Assembly: GCA_947502645.1 (NCBI GenBank)
Contig: CANNAD010000001.1
Location: 992,001 to 1,056,000, forward strand
Length of the DNA stretch: 64,000 nt
Source of the DNA: an uncultured Micrococcaceae bacterium
Lineage (GTDB): Bacteria > Actinomycetota > Actinomycetes > Actinomycetales > Micrococcaceae
Reading direction: 5' to 3'
Of the stretch, positions 44,578-52,965 are shown piece after piece. Each line of letters begins with the position of its first letter. Within the stretch, counting starts at the first letter, position 1. Under the pieces are notes generated by a model. It searched no databases and was not told the origin of the DNA. It saw only the letters and a list, made by a program, of their open reading frames with translations. Position numbers and translations under genes: made by a program.

Positions 44578-45497
44578 CAGCTACATACGCGTTCCTTGGC
44601 CCGGAAGGGACGTTCACCGAGGCGGCGCTGCTTCAGATTCCCGAAGCCGCGAACGCCACCCGGGTTCCGGCGTCGAGCGTCAACGCAGTCATGGACCTGG
44701 TCCGTTCGGGCTACGCAGACGGTGCGATGGTTCCAGTGGAGAACTCGGTGGAGGGCGGGGTGACCGCCACGCTGGACGCCATCGCGACAGGCGAGGAGCT
44801 CCGCATCACCCGTGAAGTCCTCATCCCCATCAGTTTCGTATTGGTTGCGGCCAGGGAGATGCCGCTCTCGGACGTCCGCTCCGTTTCGACGCACAGCCAC
44901 GCCTGGGCCCAGTGCCGGGGCTGGGCAGAAGCAAACATTCCAAATGCGGAATACGTCCCGGGAACGTCTACCGCGGCAGCCGCCGTCGGGCTTCTGGAGA
45001 ACTCCGGATACGACGCCGCCATCTGTTCACCACTCGTAGCCAGTTCCCGCGGGCTGACCGTTCTGGCAGAGAATATCGGCGATGTTGCCGGCGCCGTCAC
45101 CCGCTTTATCCTGCTGGAACGGCCTGGAGCTTTGCCGAAGCCGACAGGATCGGACAAAACCACGGTGGTCGTCCCGCTGCCGGAGGACAGGCCCGGCGCT
45201 CTCATGGAGATTCTGGATCAGTTGGGTACCCGCGGCGTGAACCTCAGCCGCATTGAGTCCCGGCCTACCGGCGCATTCCTCGGCGACTACTTCTTCAGCA
45301 TTGACGCCGAGGGACACATAGCCGATGCGCGCGTGGCGGACGCTTTGCGCGGCCTTCACCGGCTGAGTCCGGGGCTACGGTTTCTGGGCTCATATCCGCG
45401 GGCCGATGGGTGGGAGTATCCGGTGGCGGCCCATACTTCGGATGATTCATTCCAGGATGCAGACAGCTGGGTGAAGGGTATTCTCGAGGGCCGCTAG
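44574..45497 (+). CDS. pheA: prephenate dehydratase
   Basis: A 307-residue enzyme for phenylalanine synthesis (prephenate to phenylpyruvate). The catalytic domain shows YAFLGPEGTFTEAAL, DGAMVPVENSVEGGVTATLD and ENIGDVAGAVTRFILLE; the C-terminal ACT domain (GALMEILDQLGTRGVNLSRI, ESRP) gives feedback regulation by phenylalanine. GTG 44574 overlaps the upstream stop. The last 40 residues extend beyond the ACT domain. Without a chorismate mutase domain it is the monofunctional actinobacterial form. Confidence 0.95.
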   Translation: MTATYAFLGPEGTFTEAALLQIPEAANATRVPASSVNAVMDLVRSGYADGAMVPVENSVEGGVTATLDAIATGEELRITREVLIPISFVLVAAREMPLSDVRSVSTHSHAWAQCRGWAEANIPNAEYVPGTSTAAAAVGLLENSGYDAAICSPLVASSRGLTVLAENIGDVAGAVTRFILLERPGALPKPTGSDKTTVVVPLPEDRPGALMEILDQLGTRGVNLSRIESRPTGAFLGDYFFSIDAEGHIADARVADALRGLHRLSPGLRFLGSYPRADGWEYPVAAHTSDDSFQDADSWVKGILEGR

Positions 45498-45562
45498 CAC
45501 CAAAACCACTTTCATAAGTAGGCTGTGTATCCACCACATGCTCACTGTCGGAAGAGGTAACC

Positions 45563-46537
45563 ATGCCAAGACTGCGCCGCAGCGCCATCGACAAACCAGG
45601 AATCAGCAGGCGGCGCAGGGGCAAGGGATTCAGTTACTCGGACGAAAACGGAAACACCATCCGCGATCCCGAAATCCTGGAACGGATCCGAGACCTCGCC
45701 ATCCCGCCTGCCTGGAAGGACGTGTGGATCGCGCCCTACCCCAACGGCCATATTCAGGCGCTCGGAACCGACGACGCCGGCCGGAGGCAATATCTCTACC
45801 ACCAGAAGTGGCGGGACACGAAGGACCGGGAGAAGTTCGACCGCGCACTCGACTTCGCGGACAAGCTCCCGTCCACACGCCGAACAATCACACGCCACCT
45901 CCGCTCCGAGGGCGCCACCCGCGAGAAAGCCTTCGCCACTGCGCTTCGCATCGTTGATTCCGGTGCTCTCCGCGTGGGGTCAACCCAGTACGCCGAGGCG
46001 AACGGCTCCTTTGGCGTCACCACCATTCTCGGCAAACATATCCGAGTCAGCGGCAGCAGCATCCACTTCGACTTTCCCGGCAAAAGCGGGCAGCGGTGGC
46101 AGATCACCATCGAGGACGACGACCTGGCCAAAGCCCTCAAACCAATGCTCCGCAGGGATCCCGAAGAGCGCGTATTGGCCTACAAGGACGACGACGGCGC
46201 GTGGCACAGTGTTGACGCCAGCCAGCTCAACGATTTCCTGCGCCAGGTGACCGGCGGAGACTTCACGGCCAAGGACTTCCGGACCTGGCAGGCAACCGTC
46301 TCGGCAGCGATGGAACTCGCCCGCGCGGATGCGGGCGCCTCCAGTGACTCGGCGCGACGAAAAGCAGTCACCGAGATGATGAAAACCGTCGCCGGTCACC
46401 TGGGCAACACACCCGCCGTCGTCCGAAGCTCCTATGTTGACCCCCGTCTTGTTGAGCTGTTCATGCGCGGCGAGTCGATTCCCATCTGCGGCGTCTCCGC
46501 GTCCGAGCGCGCAGTTCAGGAGCTTCTGAAGGACTAA
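45563..46537 (+). CDS. bacterial DNA topoisomerase IB
   Basis: A 324-residue enzyme of the poxvirus-like type IB family. The N-terminal domain has KGFSYSDENGNTIRDPEILE and IPPAWKDVWIAPYPNGHIQA; the catalytic domain has VDSGALRVGSTQYAEANGSF (catalytic Arg), FTAKDFRTWQATV and the active Tyr in VVRSSYVDPRLVELF. It relaxes supercoils through a 3'-phosphotyrosyl link. GAGGTAACC precedes the ATG. Found in many actinobacteria as a non-essential extra topoisomerase. Confidence 0.93.
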   Translation: MPRLRRSAIDKPGISRRRRGKGFSYSDENGNTIRDPEILERIRDLAIPPAWKDVWIAPYPNGHIQALGTDDAGRRQYLYHQKWRDTKDREKFDRALDFADKLPSTRRTITRHLRSEGATREKAFATALRIVDSGALRVGSTQYAEANGSFGVTTILGKHIRVSGSSIHFDFPGKSGQRWQITIEDDDLAKALKPMLRRDPEERVLAYKDDDGAWHSVDASQLNDFLRQVTGGDFTAKDFRTWQATVSAAMELARADAGASSDSARRKAVTEMMKTVAGHLGNTPAVVRSSYVDPRLVELFMRGESIPICGVSASERAVQELLKD

Positions 46538-46614
46538 GGCTTTCCACGCACGACAATCATCATTAGGCTTTCAATAACGCGGTCCAACGCGCATCCCATC
46601 TCGAGGAGGCAGTC

Positions 46615-46950
46615 ATGACGGAACAGGACAACACAGATCCCCGCAAGCCAGGCGAAGGAGCCACCGCCGATTCCGAATGGCGTGGCGACGCAGGAGATCA
46701 GGGAAATGACCTGCGATTCGGTGAGGAGCAGCAATTGATCGAGGAACAGTCCCAAGCCAACGCATCCGAGGGCGAACACCACTCAGTGGACACCTCCGGC
46801 GGATACACGAGTCACCAGGAACGGGATCACCCCGGCAGCTACACCGACCATGACGAACAGGACGTAGACGTCAACAAGGACGTCGCCTCCTCATCCGGCA
46901 CGGACGACGACGGCCGCCCGGACTCTCAGGAGAGGCATAAGGGGAACTAG
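46615..46950 (+). CDS. hypothetical hydrophilic, acidic protein
   Basis: A 111-residue protein with no hydrophobic segment and a very high Asp/Glu/Gln/Ser content (for example GDAGDQGNDLRFGEEQQLIE and TDHDEQDVDVNKDVASSS). It resembles stress-linked disordered proteins of soil actinobacteria. A good RBS (GAGGAGGCAGTC) precedes ATG 46615, 77 bp after the topoisomerase stop. Function unknown; the stop shares a CTAG with the convergent lipid-kinase gene. Confidence 0.65.
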   Translation: MTEQDNTDPRKPGEGATADSEWRGDAGDQGNDLRFGEEQQLIEEQSQANASEGEHHSVDTSGGYTSHQERDHPGSYTDHDEQDVDVNKDVASSSGTDDDGRPDSQERHKGN

Positions 46951-47999
46951 CTACCCCCGCGAACCAGGAGCGCCCCCGGCTCAACCTGCACGGTTAACGA
47001 CGTCACGGCCCCGGTCGGGTCGCCGTCGAGCTGGGTATCCATGGGCTCTGGAACGGAAATTCGTACTTTCCGGGCGGTCTGCAGCTCCATGACGGGAATG
47101 GGACGTGGGTGGCGGAGCATAACTTTCCCTGCCATCCACGCCCACCCGAAAGCTGTCCTCGGGCTCATGATGACGATGTCCAGAGTGCCGTCGTCGAGCA
47201 CGGCATTGGGAATGAAATCCACGCCGCCCGGCAATTTGCCGCAGTTGACGAATAGAACACTGCGGACTTTGCGCGTCTGCTCCGGACCGTCGTCAATGCT
47301 GATCGAGATCTTTCTGCGGCGGCCGGGGAGGTTGCGCAGACCCGATTCGCTGTAGGCGAGCCAGCCGACACTGCGTTTGAGGTTGTCGCGGGTCTCCGAC
47401 ACCACTTTCGCGTCCAGGCCAATCCCGCCGATGACCAGAAACGCATGGGTGGAGCGTGCGCCTGTTTCCCTGTTCTCCAGCGCAATCCGGCCCACATCTA
47501 TCTGGCGCTCAGAACCATGGAGCGCCTTGCGAATATTGTGCTGCAGCGCAGCCACCTGCTGATCCAGGTTGCGGGCCAGCAGGTTTCCTGTGCCGAGCGG
47601 AATGACCCCCATGGGGGTGCCCGTGTGAGCCAGCTCCTGAGCAACAACGCGGACCGTGCCGTCGCCACCGCCCACCAACACCACATCGCACCGCAGCTCC
47701 AGCGCCTGCCGAGCTTGCGAATACCCGGGATCCTCAATCGTCGTTTCGAGGATTACGGGAGGATCCCAACCCGCCGTCCGGCACTCCTCCGCCACAATGG
47801 CCCGGGCCCTGTCTGCGTTGAACTTGATCGGATTCACCACGAACGCCACCCGCTGAAGGCCACGACTGGACGTCACCGGGATCGCAGCCGTAATCAACCG
47901 TCTGCGACGACGCCGGACCAGAATGACAACAACCACAACGACGACGACAAGCAGCAGCGCTGTAGCTGCCGCTGGCACAAGGACAGATGTGGAGGTCAT
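46947..47999 (-). CDS. diacylglycerol-kinase-type lipid kinase with an N-terminal membrane anchor
   Basis: A 350-residue protein. Residues 5-28 form a hydrophobic anchor followed by a poly-Arg stretch (VRRRRRR). The DAGK catalytic fold starts near 50: RVAFVVNPIKFNADRARAIV, VVLVGGGDGTVRVVAQELA (nucleotide loop GGGDGT) and MGVIPLGTGNLLARNL. The C-terminal half has a THAFLVIGGIGLDAKVV core. It phosphorylates a lipid or sphingosine-like substrate at the membrane. ATG 47999; the open frame to 48470 runs through serS and is not coding. Confidence 0.9.
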   Translation of the reverse strand: MTSTSVLVPAAATALLLVVVVVVVVILVRRRRRRLITAAIPVTSSRGLQRVAFVVNPIKFNADRARAIVAEECRTAGWDPPVILETTIEDPGYSQARQALELRCDVVLVGGGDGTVRVVAQELAHTGTPMGVIPLGTGNLLARNLDQQVAALQHNIRKALHGSERQIDVGRIALENRETGARSTHAFLVIGGIGLDAKVVSETRDNLKRSVGWLAYSESGLRNLPGRRRKISISIDDGPEQTRKVRSVLFVNCGKLPGGVDFIPNAVLDDGTLDIVIMSPRTAFGWAWMAGKVMLRHPRPIPVMELQTARKVRISVPEPMDTQLDGDPTGAVTSLTVQVEPGALLVRGGS

Positions 48000-48063
48000 G
48001 GTGCTTTCCACCCTACAGTTCAGCAGCACTCGATCCGGCGTCGTTCTTCTGTAGTCTTGGAGG

Positions 48064-49350
48064 GTGATCGACATCAACGACCTCCGCGACAGCCCGGAAA
48101 AGTACCGCCAGTCCCAGCGCGCCCGAGGCGCGGACGAATCTCTGGTGGACCAGATTATCTCCGGAGATACGCTTCGACGCGAAGCGATCAACCGGCACGA
48201 GTCACTGCGGGCTGAGCAGAACGCTTTCGGCAAGAAGGTGGCCGCCGCCAAGGGCGAGGAAAAGCAGGAACTCCTGGCTTCCGTGAAGGAACTGGCCGCG
48301 TCGGTCAAAGCTGAGGGGGCGAAGGCTGACGCTTTGAAGGCCGAGCAGGACGCCCTGGTGCGGCGCCTGCCCAACCTCATCGAGGACGGGGTGCCCGCGG
48401 GCGGCGAAGACGATTTCGACGTCGTCAAAACCGTGGGAACACCGCGAGATTTCGACGCCGAAGGCTTCACCCCGCGCGATCATCTGGAGATCGGTGAACT
48501 GCTTGGCGCTATCGACATGGAGCGCGGCGCGAAGGTGTCCGGATCGCGTTTTTACTTCCTGAAGGGGGTTGGTGCCCGGCTGGAACTCGCCCTGTTGAAC
48601 ATGGCGATGGACCAGGCAGTGAACGCCGGCTTCACGCCCATGATCACCCCCACGCTGGTCCGCCCCGAAACCATGCAGGGCACCGGGTTCGATGTGGCGC
48701 ACGACGCCGAGATCTACCGTCTCGCCGAGGACGACCTGTATCTGGTGGGCACCTCGGAAGTTCCGCTCGCGGGCTACCACTCGGATGAGATCGTCGACCT
48801 GTCCGCAGGCCCCACCCGTTACGCCGGCTGGTCCTCGTGTTACCGGCGCGAAGCCGGCTCGCACGGTAAGGACACCCGCGGCATCATTCGCGTCCACCAG
48901 TTCAACAAAGTGGAGATGTTCTCCTACGTGAGCCCGGAGGATGCTGCTGAGGAACACCTGCGCATGCTGGCATGGGAAGAGGAAATGCTCGCAAAGGTCG
49001 AGCTGCCGTACCGCGTGATCCACACTGCCGCCGGAGACCTCGGCATGTCAGCTGCCCGCAAGTACGACTGCGAGGCGTGGGTTCCCACACAGGACGCGTT
49101 CCGTGAACTGACGTCCACCTCCAACTGCACCACCTTCCAGGCGCGGCGCCTCAACATCCGTGAACGTGTGGCGAAGGACGACGGCAGCAAGGGCGGAACC
49201 CGTGCGGTGGCAACGCTGAACGGGACACTGGCCACTACCCGGTGGATCGTTGCAATTCTTGAGCACCACCAGAACGCTGACGGCTCGGTCAACGTACCCG
49301 CCGCCCTGCGTCCCTACCTCGGTGGGCTGGAAGTCCTTCCCGTTCTCTAG
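48064..49350 (+). CDS. serS: seryl-tRNA synthetase
   Basis: A 428-residue class II synthetase. The N-terminal two-helix coiled coil (about 30-105; [20 protein letters not shown]) binds the tRNA arm. Motif 2 is [20 protein letters not shown] and motif 3 [35 protein letters not shown] completes the active site. The start is GTG 48064 with a GGAGG 5 bp upstream. Standard length. Confidence 0.97.
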   Translation: MIDINDLRDSPEKYRQSQRARGADESLVDQIISGDTLRREAINRHESLRAEQNAFGKKVAAAKGEEKQELLASVKELAASVKAEGAKADALKAEQDALVRRLPNLIEDGVPAGGEDDFDVVKTVGTPRDFDAEGFTPRDHLEIGELLGAIDMERGAKVSGSRFYFLKGVGARLELALLNMAMDQAVNAGFTPMITPTLVRPETMQGTGFDVAHDAEIYRLAEDDLYLVGTSEVPLAGYHSDEIVDLSAGPTRYAGWSSCYRREAGSHGKDTRGIIRVHQFNKVEMFSYVSPEDAAEEHLRMLAWEEEMLAKVELPYRVIHTAAGDLGMSAARKYDCEAWVPTQDAFRELTSTSNCTTFQARRLNIRERVAKDDGSKGGTRAVATLNGTLATTRWIVAILEHHQNADGSVNVPAALRPYLGGLEVLPVL

Positions 49351-49377
49351 GGAGCGCTGCGCTGTGCCGCCGAGATA

Positions 49378-49437
49378 TGGGCGCCTTCGGGACATCGGGA
49401 CGTCCAACAGCGGACCCGTTTGTCCCGAAGGGGCCCA
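49378..49437. repeat. 60-bp palindromic element A, left end of a gene cassette
   Basis: Arms TGGGCGCCTTCGGGACA and TGTCCCGAAGGGGCCCA form a 17-bp hairpin with one mismatch and a 26-nt spacer. The element lies 27 bp after the serS stop and 30 bp before the end of the AbiEi/DUF559 gene. Its reverse complement matches element B at 50453-50512 outside a 15-bp centre except at three positions. Confidence 0.8.
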
Positions 49438-49467
49438 AAGTTCGCCGCCCATAAGCTCGGGCCGTAG

Positions 49468-50340
49468 CTACGAGGCCGACTTTGCGGGGACCCGTAGCGA
49501 AATCAGCCCGACCGCGTGCAGCTTTGTGCGTAGGGCCTGCGGGTTCATTGCTGTTGCCCAGTCCCAGCGCACTACGTTAAGTCCGGTCGCACGGATGCGG
49601 TCCTCCCGAAGCTTTTCCTGATAAACGGTTTCCTCTACTCGTTGGTTTTGGCTGACCGCATTGCGGGTGTACTTGATCTTGCCGTCGAACTCGCCGACCA
49701 GACCGAACTCCTTCCAGTAAAAATCCGTGCGCGCGACGAAACCGTTCGCATCGAAGACTTCGTGCTGAAGTGTAGGCGCGGGCAACCCCAGCACATGAAA
49801 CTGCGCCCTGCTCGGGGACTCACCAGCCGACTCCGAGAGTGGGTCCGCAAACTCGACCACCCGTAGAGCTCTGGTCTGCTTCGACGATTGCGCAAGGTCC
49901 TGCACGGCGATCAGGAGCTGTTCCTTCGACACGGAGTGGGAAAATCCAGGTTTCCCGCGGAACGCATGGTCGAAGGCCATGACGGCTTCTGGAAAGGTAC
50001 CGAGAACCGCGAGATCTAGGAGCGTTTGTACCTGGTCTGTCACCTTCAAGCCATGACGGATGGTGATGTCTGCGGGTAGCAGAGTAGTGAGTCCCCATAC
50101 AGTGGCGGCAGCAACGTCACAGAATATTGGCGGCTGCGGAAATGTGTGGGAGATTGCGGCCAGTTCCACGCGGTATCTCTCCCACGCGGCCAGATTGTTC
50201 CACGCCTGTGTGGGAACATACGCGCCTCGCCGGATACGAACCAGTTCGCCCTTTCGAAAACTGCGTTGCAGCGAGCGGCGGTCCCCGGACGACCGCTCAG
50301 ACTCCGCCACCAAGGTCAGGAGGTCAAATGCTTTGTCCAT
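49468..50340 (-). CDS. AbiEi-like N-terminal plus DUF559 (PD-(D/E)XK nuclease-fold) protein, probably internally shortened
   Basis: A 290-residue protein from ATG 50340. The N-terminal part (1-55; ERSSGDRRSLQRSFRKGELV, RIRRGAYVP) is a winged-helix-like domain of the type IV antitoxin AbiEi kind. A middle part (FCDVAAATVWGLTTLLPADI) reaches HGLKVTDQVQTLLDLAVLG directly, whereas many homologues have about 60 more residues there. The C-terminal DUF559 domain (about 195-285) shows the Vsr/MutH-like pattern: RTDFYW, VGEFDGKIKY with the E-x-D-x-K-like core, then EKLREDRIRATGLNVVRWDW. No toxin gene follows. The gene is bracketed by inverted palindromes. Confidence 0.75.
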   Translation of the reverse strand: MDKAFDLLTLVAESERSSGDRRSLQRSFRKGELVRIRRGAYVPTQAWNNLAAWERYRVELAAISHTFPQPPIFCDVAAATVWGLTTLLPADITIRHGLKVTDQVQTLLDLAVLGTFPEAVMAFDHAFRGKPGFSHSVSKEQLLIAVQDLAQSSKQTRALRVVEFADPLSESAGESPSRAQFHVLGLPAPTLQHEVFDANGFVARTDFYWKEFGLVGEFDGKIKYTRNAVSQNQRVEETVYQEKLREDRIRATGLNVVRWDWATAMNPQALRTKLHAVGLISLRVPAKSAS

Positions 50341-50452
50341 GGAGACATCCTCTGACGTCGCTTGCGATAGTGCGCCGTCGTCTGGCGTTGGTGTGCATAG
50401 GTGGGGCTGTGGAGGGGGAGTGACAGCGGTCCAGTTCGATCGCAACTGGGTT

Positions 50453-50512
50453 TGGGCTCCTTCGGGACAAAAGGGCGTGACGGGCGCGCCCCCGATGTCC
50501 CAAAGGCGCCCA
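50453..50512. repeat. 60-bp palindromic element B, right end of a gene cassette
   Basis: Inverted copy of element A. Its own arms (TGGGCTCCTTCGGGACA and TGTCCCAAAGGCGCCCA) pair with two mismatches. Relative to element A it differs in a 15-bp centre and three single positions. It lies 113 bp upstream of the DUF559 gene start, so the pair encloses that gene and its promoter region. Confidence 0.8.
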
Positions 50513-50619
50513 AATGTGAGAGCCAGCCACAGCCGAGAACAGGAGAGTAGCGCGGAACACAGCCGGAAATGTGGGGCGGACACTAGTCGTGGCCGCGCGG
50601 TTTCTGGTTCACTGGTTTC

Positions 50620-51507
50620 ATGACAATTACAGCAAAATCGGGCAACGACGACCTGATGACAACAAACGAAATCCAATTGGTGGCTCTCGATGTGGACGGC
50701 ACTCTTGTGGACCACGACGGCCTGATGTCCGACGGCGTGCGTGAAGCCGCGGCTGCGGTGGTGGAGAGCGGACGGGACGTCATTATCGCGACGGGCCGTT
50801 CTCTGGGAGCGACCCTCCCCATTGTCGAGAAGATCGGGATGACCCGCGGCTACTGTGTGTGTTCCAACGGTGGTGTCACTCTGCGCATCGATACGTCACT
50901 TCCTGATGGTTACGAAGTTCTGACGCGGGTGGTCTTCGATCCCGCTCCGGCCCTGCGGGCACTGCGGGAACGTCTGCCCACCGCCAAATACGCCCTCGAG
51001 GATGACGAGGGGAAGTTCCTCTCTACCGAACGCTTCCAGGACGCCAGCTTCGGTGCGGAGGCCAAGGCGGTGGACTTCGAGCAGATGTTGGAGGCCACGG
51101 CCGTTCGCGTGGTGGTGTTCAGCACCGATAGTACGGCCGAGGAGTTCGGCGATGCTGTCCGTTCGATCGGGCTGCACGGCGTGACCTACTCCGTTGGCTG
51201 GACGGCTTGGTTGGACATCGCGGCCGCCGGTGTGACGAAAGCCAGTGCGCTGGAGGAACTGCGCCGTCATCTGGATGTGGATCCTTCCCGCACTCTCGCG
51301 ATGGGGGACGGCCGCAACGACATCGAGATGCTCGGCTGGGCAGCCCAGGGCGTTGCTATGGGGCAGGCGCCCCAGGAAGTGATGGACGCGGCAACGGCCG
51401 TGACGGAGACCGTTTACGACGACGGCGCGGCGCTGGTCCTGCGGTCGCTGTTGCGGGACGGTCGGGTGGAGTCGGACGACGCCGAGTCCGCCGACATGGA
51501 CGACTGA
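50620..51507 (+). CDS. Cof-type HAD-IIB hydrolase
   Basis: A 295-residue HAD phosphatase with motif I LVALDVDGTLVDHDG, motif II VIIATGRSLG, a IIB cap and motif IV TLAMGDGRNDIEMLGW. The ATG at 50620 gives 12 extra residues before the fold; ATG 50656 is an alternative. Substrate unknown. Its 3' end overlaps the convergent HAD gene by 94 bp, so the final residues (EADDAESADMDD-like acidic tail) are coded opposite that gene's tail. Confidence 0.9.
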   Translation: MTITAKSGNDDLMTTNEIQLVALDVDGTLVDHDGLMSDGVREAAAAVVESGRDVIIATGRSLGATLPIVEKIGMTRGYCVCSNGGVTLRIDTSLPDGYEVLTRVVFDPAPALRALRERLPTAKYALEDDEGKFLSTERFQDASFGAEAKAVDFEQMLEATAVRVVVFSTDSTAEEFGDAVRSIGLHGVTYSVGWTAWLDIAAAGVTKASALEELRRHLDVDPSRTLAMGDGRNDIEMLGWAAQGVAMGQAPQEVMDAATAVTETVYDDGAALVLRSLLRDGRVESDDAESADMDD

Positions 51508-52160
51508 ACCGGTTCGCCACCCAATAGCGGCCAGACCTGTTCCATGTGGTCAAACACTTCGGCCCCTGCGGCCTGAAGTGCTGAGGGTTCGCTGAGACCT
51601 CCGCCGAAACCCAGAACACGCATGCCGGCGGCGCGTGCGGCGAGAACGCCGTTCACACTGTCCTCGATGACGACGCACTCTTCTGCGGGTACACCCTCCG
51701 ATGCCGCAGCGTGCAGGAAAATGTCGGGTGCTGGTTTGCCTCGCGGCACTTCTGTGGCGCTGTAGATCCGTCCTTCAAACCGTGTGTACAGGCCGGTCAG
51801 ACCCAGTGTACGCCTCATTTTCGTGTGCGAACCGCTGGATGCGACGCAGGTGCGCACCCCGGCGTCGTCGAGCGCGTCCAGCAGCGCAGGAATGCCTGCC
51901 ACCACGTTTAGGGAGGAGTCGAAGGACTGATGAATCCGGGCGGTTGAATCGGCGTCGAACCGGCTTGCCAGTTCCGGCCCCATCATGGCTTCCAACAGGC
52001 CTGCGACTTCTGCGGCACTCCGCCCCATGAAGCGGTCCACGATGTCCTGGACGGTGTGGGGGTATCCGAGCTCGGTGAGCATCTGGGCTTCCACAGCTGT
52101 GGTGAGAGTTTCACTGTCGACGAGCACGCCGTCGCAATCGAAAATGATCAGAGATTCCAC
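51414..52160 (-). CDS. HAD-superfamily phosphatase, beta-phosphoglucomutase/GPP-like
   Basis: A 248-residue HAD IA protein: motif I LIIFDCDGVLVDSETL, cap domain with DRFMGRSAAEVAGLLE, motif II CVASSGSHTKMRRT, motif III GKPAPDIFLHAA and motif IV CVVIEDSVNGVLAARA. It resembles E. coli YieH/YniC-type sugar-phosphate phosphatases. The final 30 residues (SSMSADSASSDSTRPSRNSD) are low-complexity and overlap the convergent HAD gene by 94 bp; the family fold ends before them. ATG 52160. Confidence 0.9.
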   Translation of the reverse strand: MESLIIFDCDGVLVDSETLTTAVEAQMLTELGYPHTVQDIVDRFMGRSAAEVAGLLEAMMGPELASRFDADSTARIHQSFDSSLNVVAGIPALLDALDDAGVRTCVASSGSHTKMRRTLGLTGLYTRFEGRIYSATEVPRGKPAPDIFLHAAASEGVPAEECVVIEDSVNGVLAARAAGMRVLGFGGGLSEPSALQAAGAEVFDHMEQVWPLLGGEPVQSSMSADSASSDSTRPSRNSDRRTSAAPSS

Positions 52161-52163
52161 GGA

Positions 52164-52799
52164 CTATCTTTCGTAGGCAAGTGAGGCTGGCGGCAGGGCA
52201 ACCGGCCCGTACACGAGGTCGAGCAGCCGCGCCGCTGCCGGTCTGCACGCCCACTCTTCCGCCCAGTGGGACCGGACAACGGCTTTGCTGACGGCCTGGG
52301 TGGTGATGCCGAGTTCCTCACCGATCAGTTTTTGCTGTCCGCGCACACCCGGGGTGAGCAGGTCCAGCACGTTCCATTCTGCGTCCGTGCGCGTGGCAAC
52401 AATCTGCCCGAGGAGGCGTAGGACGGCTTCTGCCTCGGCTGCCACGTCCGCATCCGGTCCGGACACAGCCAAGGGGATTCGTTCCCCGGTTTTGCGTGCA
52501 CGATTCACGGCGCGCCGGGCGTAGACCAGACCGTAGCCCTCGGCCTCGAGGATGTCCTCTGGAATGGGTACGTGAAGTTCGCCTACCCCGATGCCGACGT
52601 GCCACCGGCGATGACGCAAGGCGATGAGGGCGACGTCGACCGCCGTTTTTGCATTGGCGACGACGCCCTGTGCTTCGTCCCCTACGGAACGCTGAAAGGG
52701 TACGACGGCGGGGAGGTGTCTGAGTGCTTTGATCAGGTCGGGCACCATGTCCCCGACTTCGCGGGAATCCCGCTGATTGATGGTCAGCACAAACAACAT
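52164..52799 (-). CDS. SatD-like protein with a C-terminal helix-turn-helix
   Basis: A 211-residue protein beginning MLFVLTINQRDSREVGDMVP. The N-terminal two-thirds has the SatD-like pattern (VVPFQRSVGDEAQGVVANAK and WHVGIGVGELHVPIP). Near residue 160 GQQKLIGEELGITTQAVSKA is a clear helix-turn-helix. Actinobacterial relatives are uncharacterised and probably regulatory. It lies 3 bp upstream of the HAD phosphatase start, so the two form an operon. Confidence 0.75.
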   Translation of the reverse strand: MLFVLTINQRDSREVGDMVPDLIKALRHLPAVVPFQRSVGDEAQGVVANAKTAVDVALIALRHRRWHVGIGVGELHVPIPEDILEAEGYGLVYARRAVNRARKTGERIPLAVSGPDADVAAEAEAVLRLLGQIVATRTDAEWNVLDLLTPGVRGQQKLIGEELGITTQAVSKAVVRSHWAEEWACRPAAARLLDLVYGPVALPPASLAYER

Positions 52800-52856
52800 G
52801 CGTTCAGTATGCCGGAACGAATTCCGAAATCAACCACATCCGGTTGGTTTCGACAT

Positions 52857-52951
52857 CCCCTCTCCCCGCGAAGTCACCCTTTACCCGCGAGATCACCCCG
52901 TACAAGGGGTGACGTCGAGGGTAAAGGGTGACTTCGGCCGGCGGGGAAGGG
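52857..52951. repeat. intergenic palindromic element, copy 2 (nested stem)
   Basis: GAAGTCACCCTTTACCC (52870-52886) pairs perfectly with 52919-52935; inside it TCACCCC (52893-52899) pairs with GGGGTGA (52906-52912). Outer arms CCCCTCTCCCCGC and GCGGGGAAGGGG extend the stem. It is the better preserved partner of 41089-41159. It ends near the 3' end of ppa. Confidence 0.75.
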
Positions 52952-52965
52952 GCAGAAGCCGGAGC

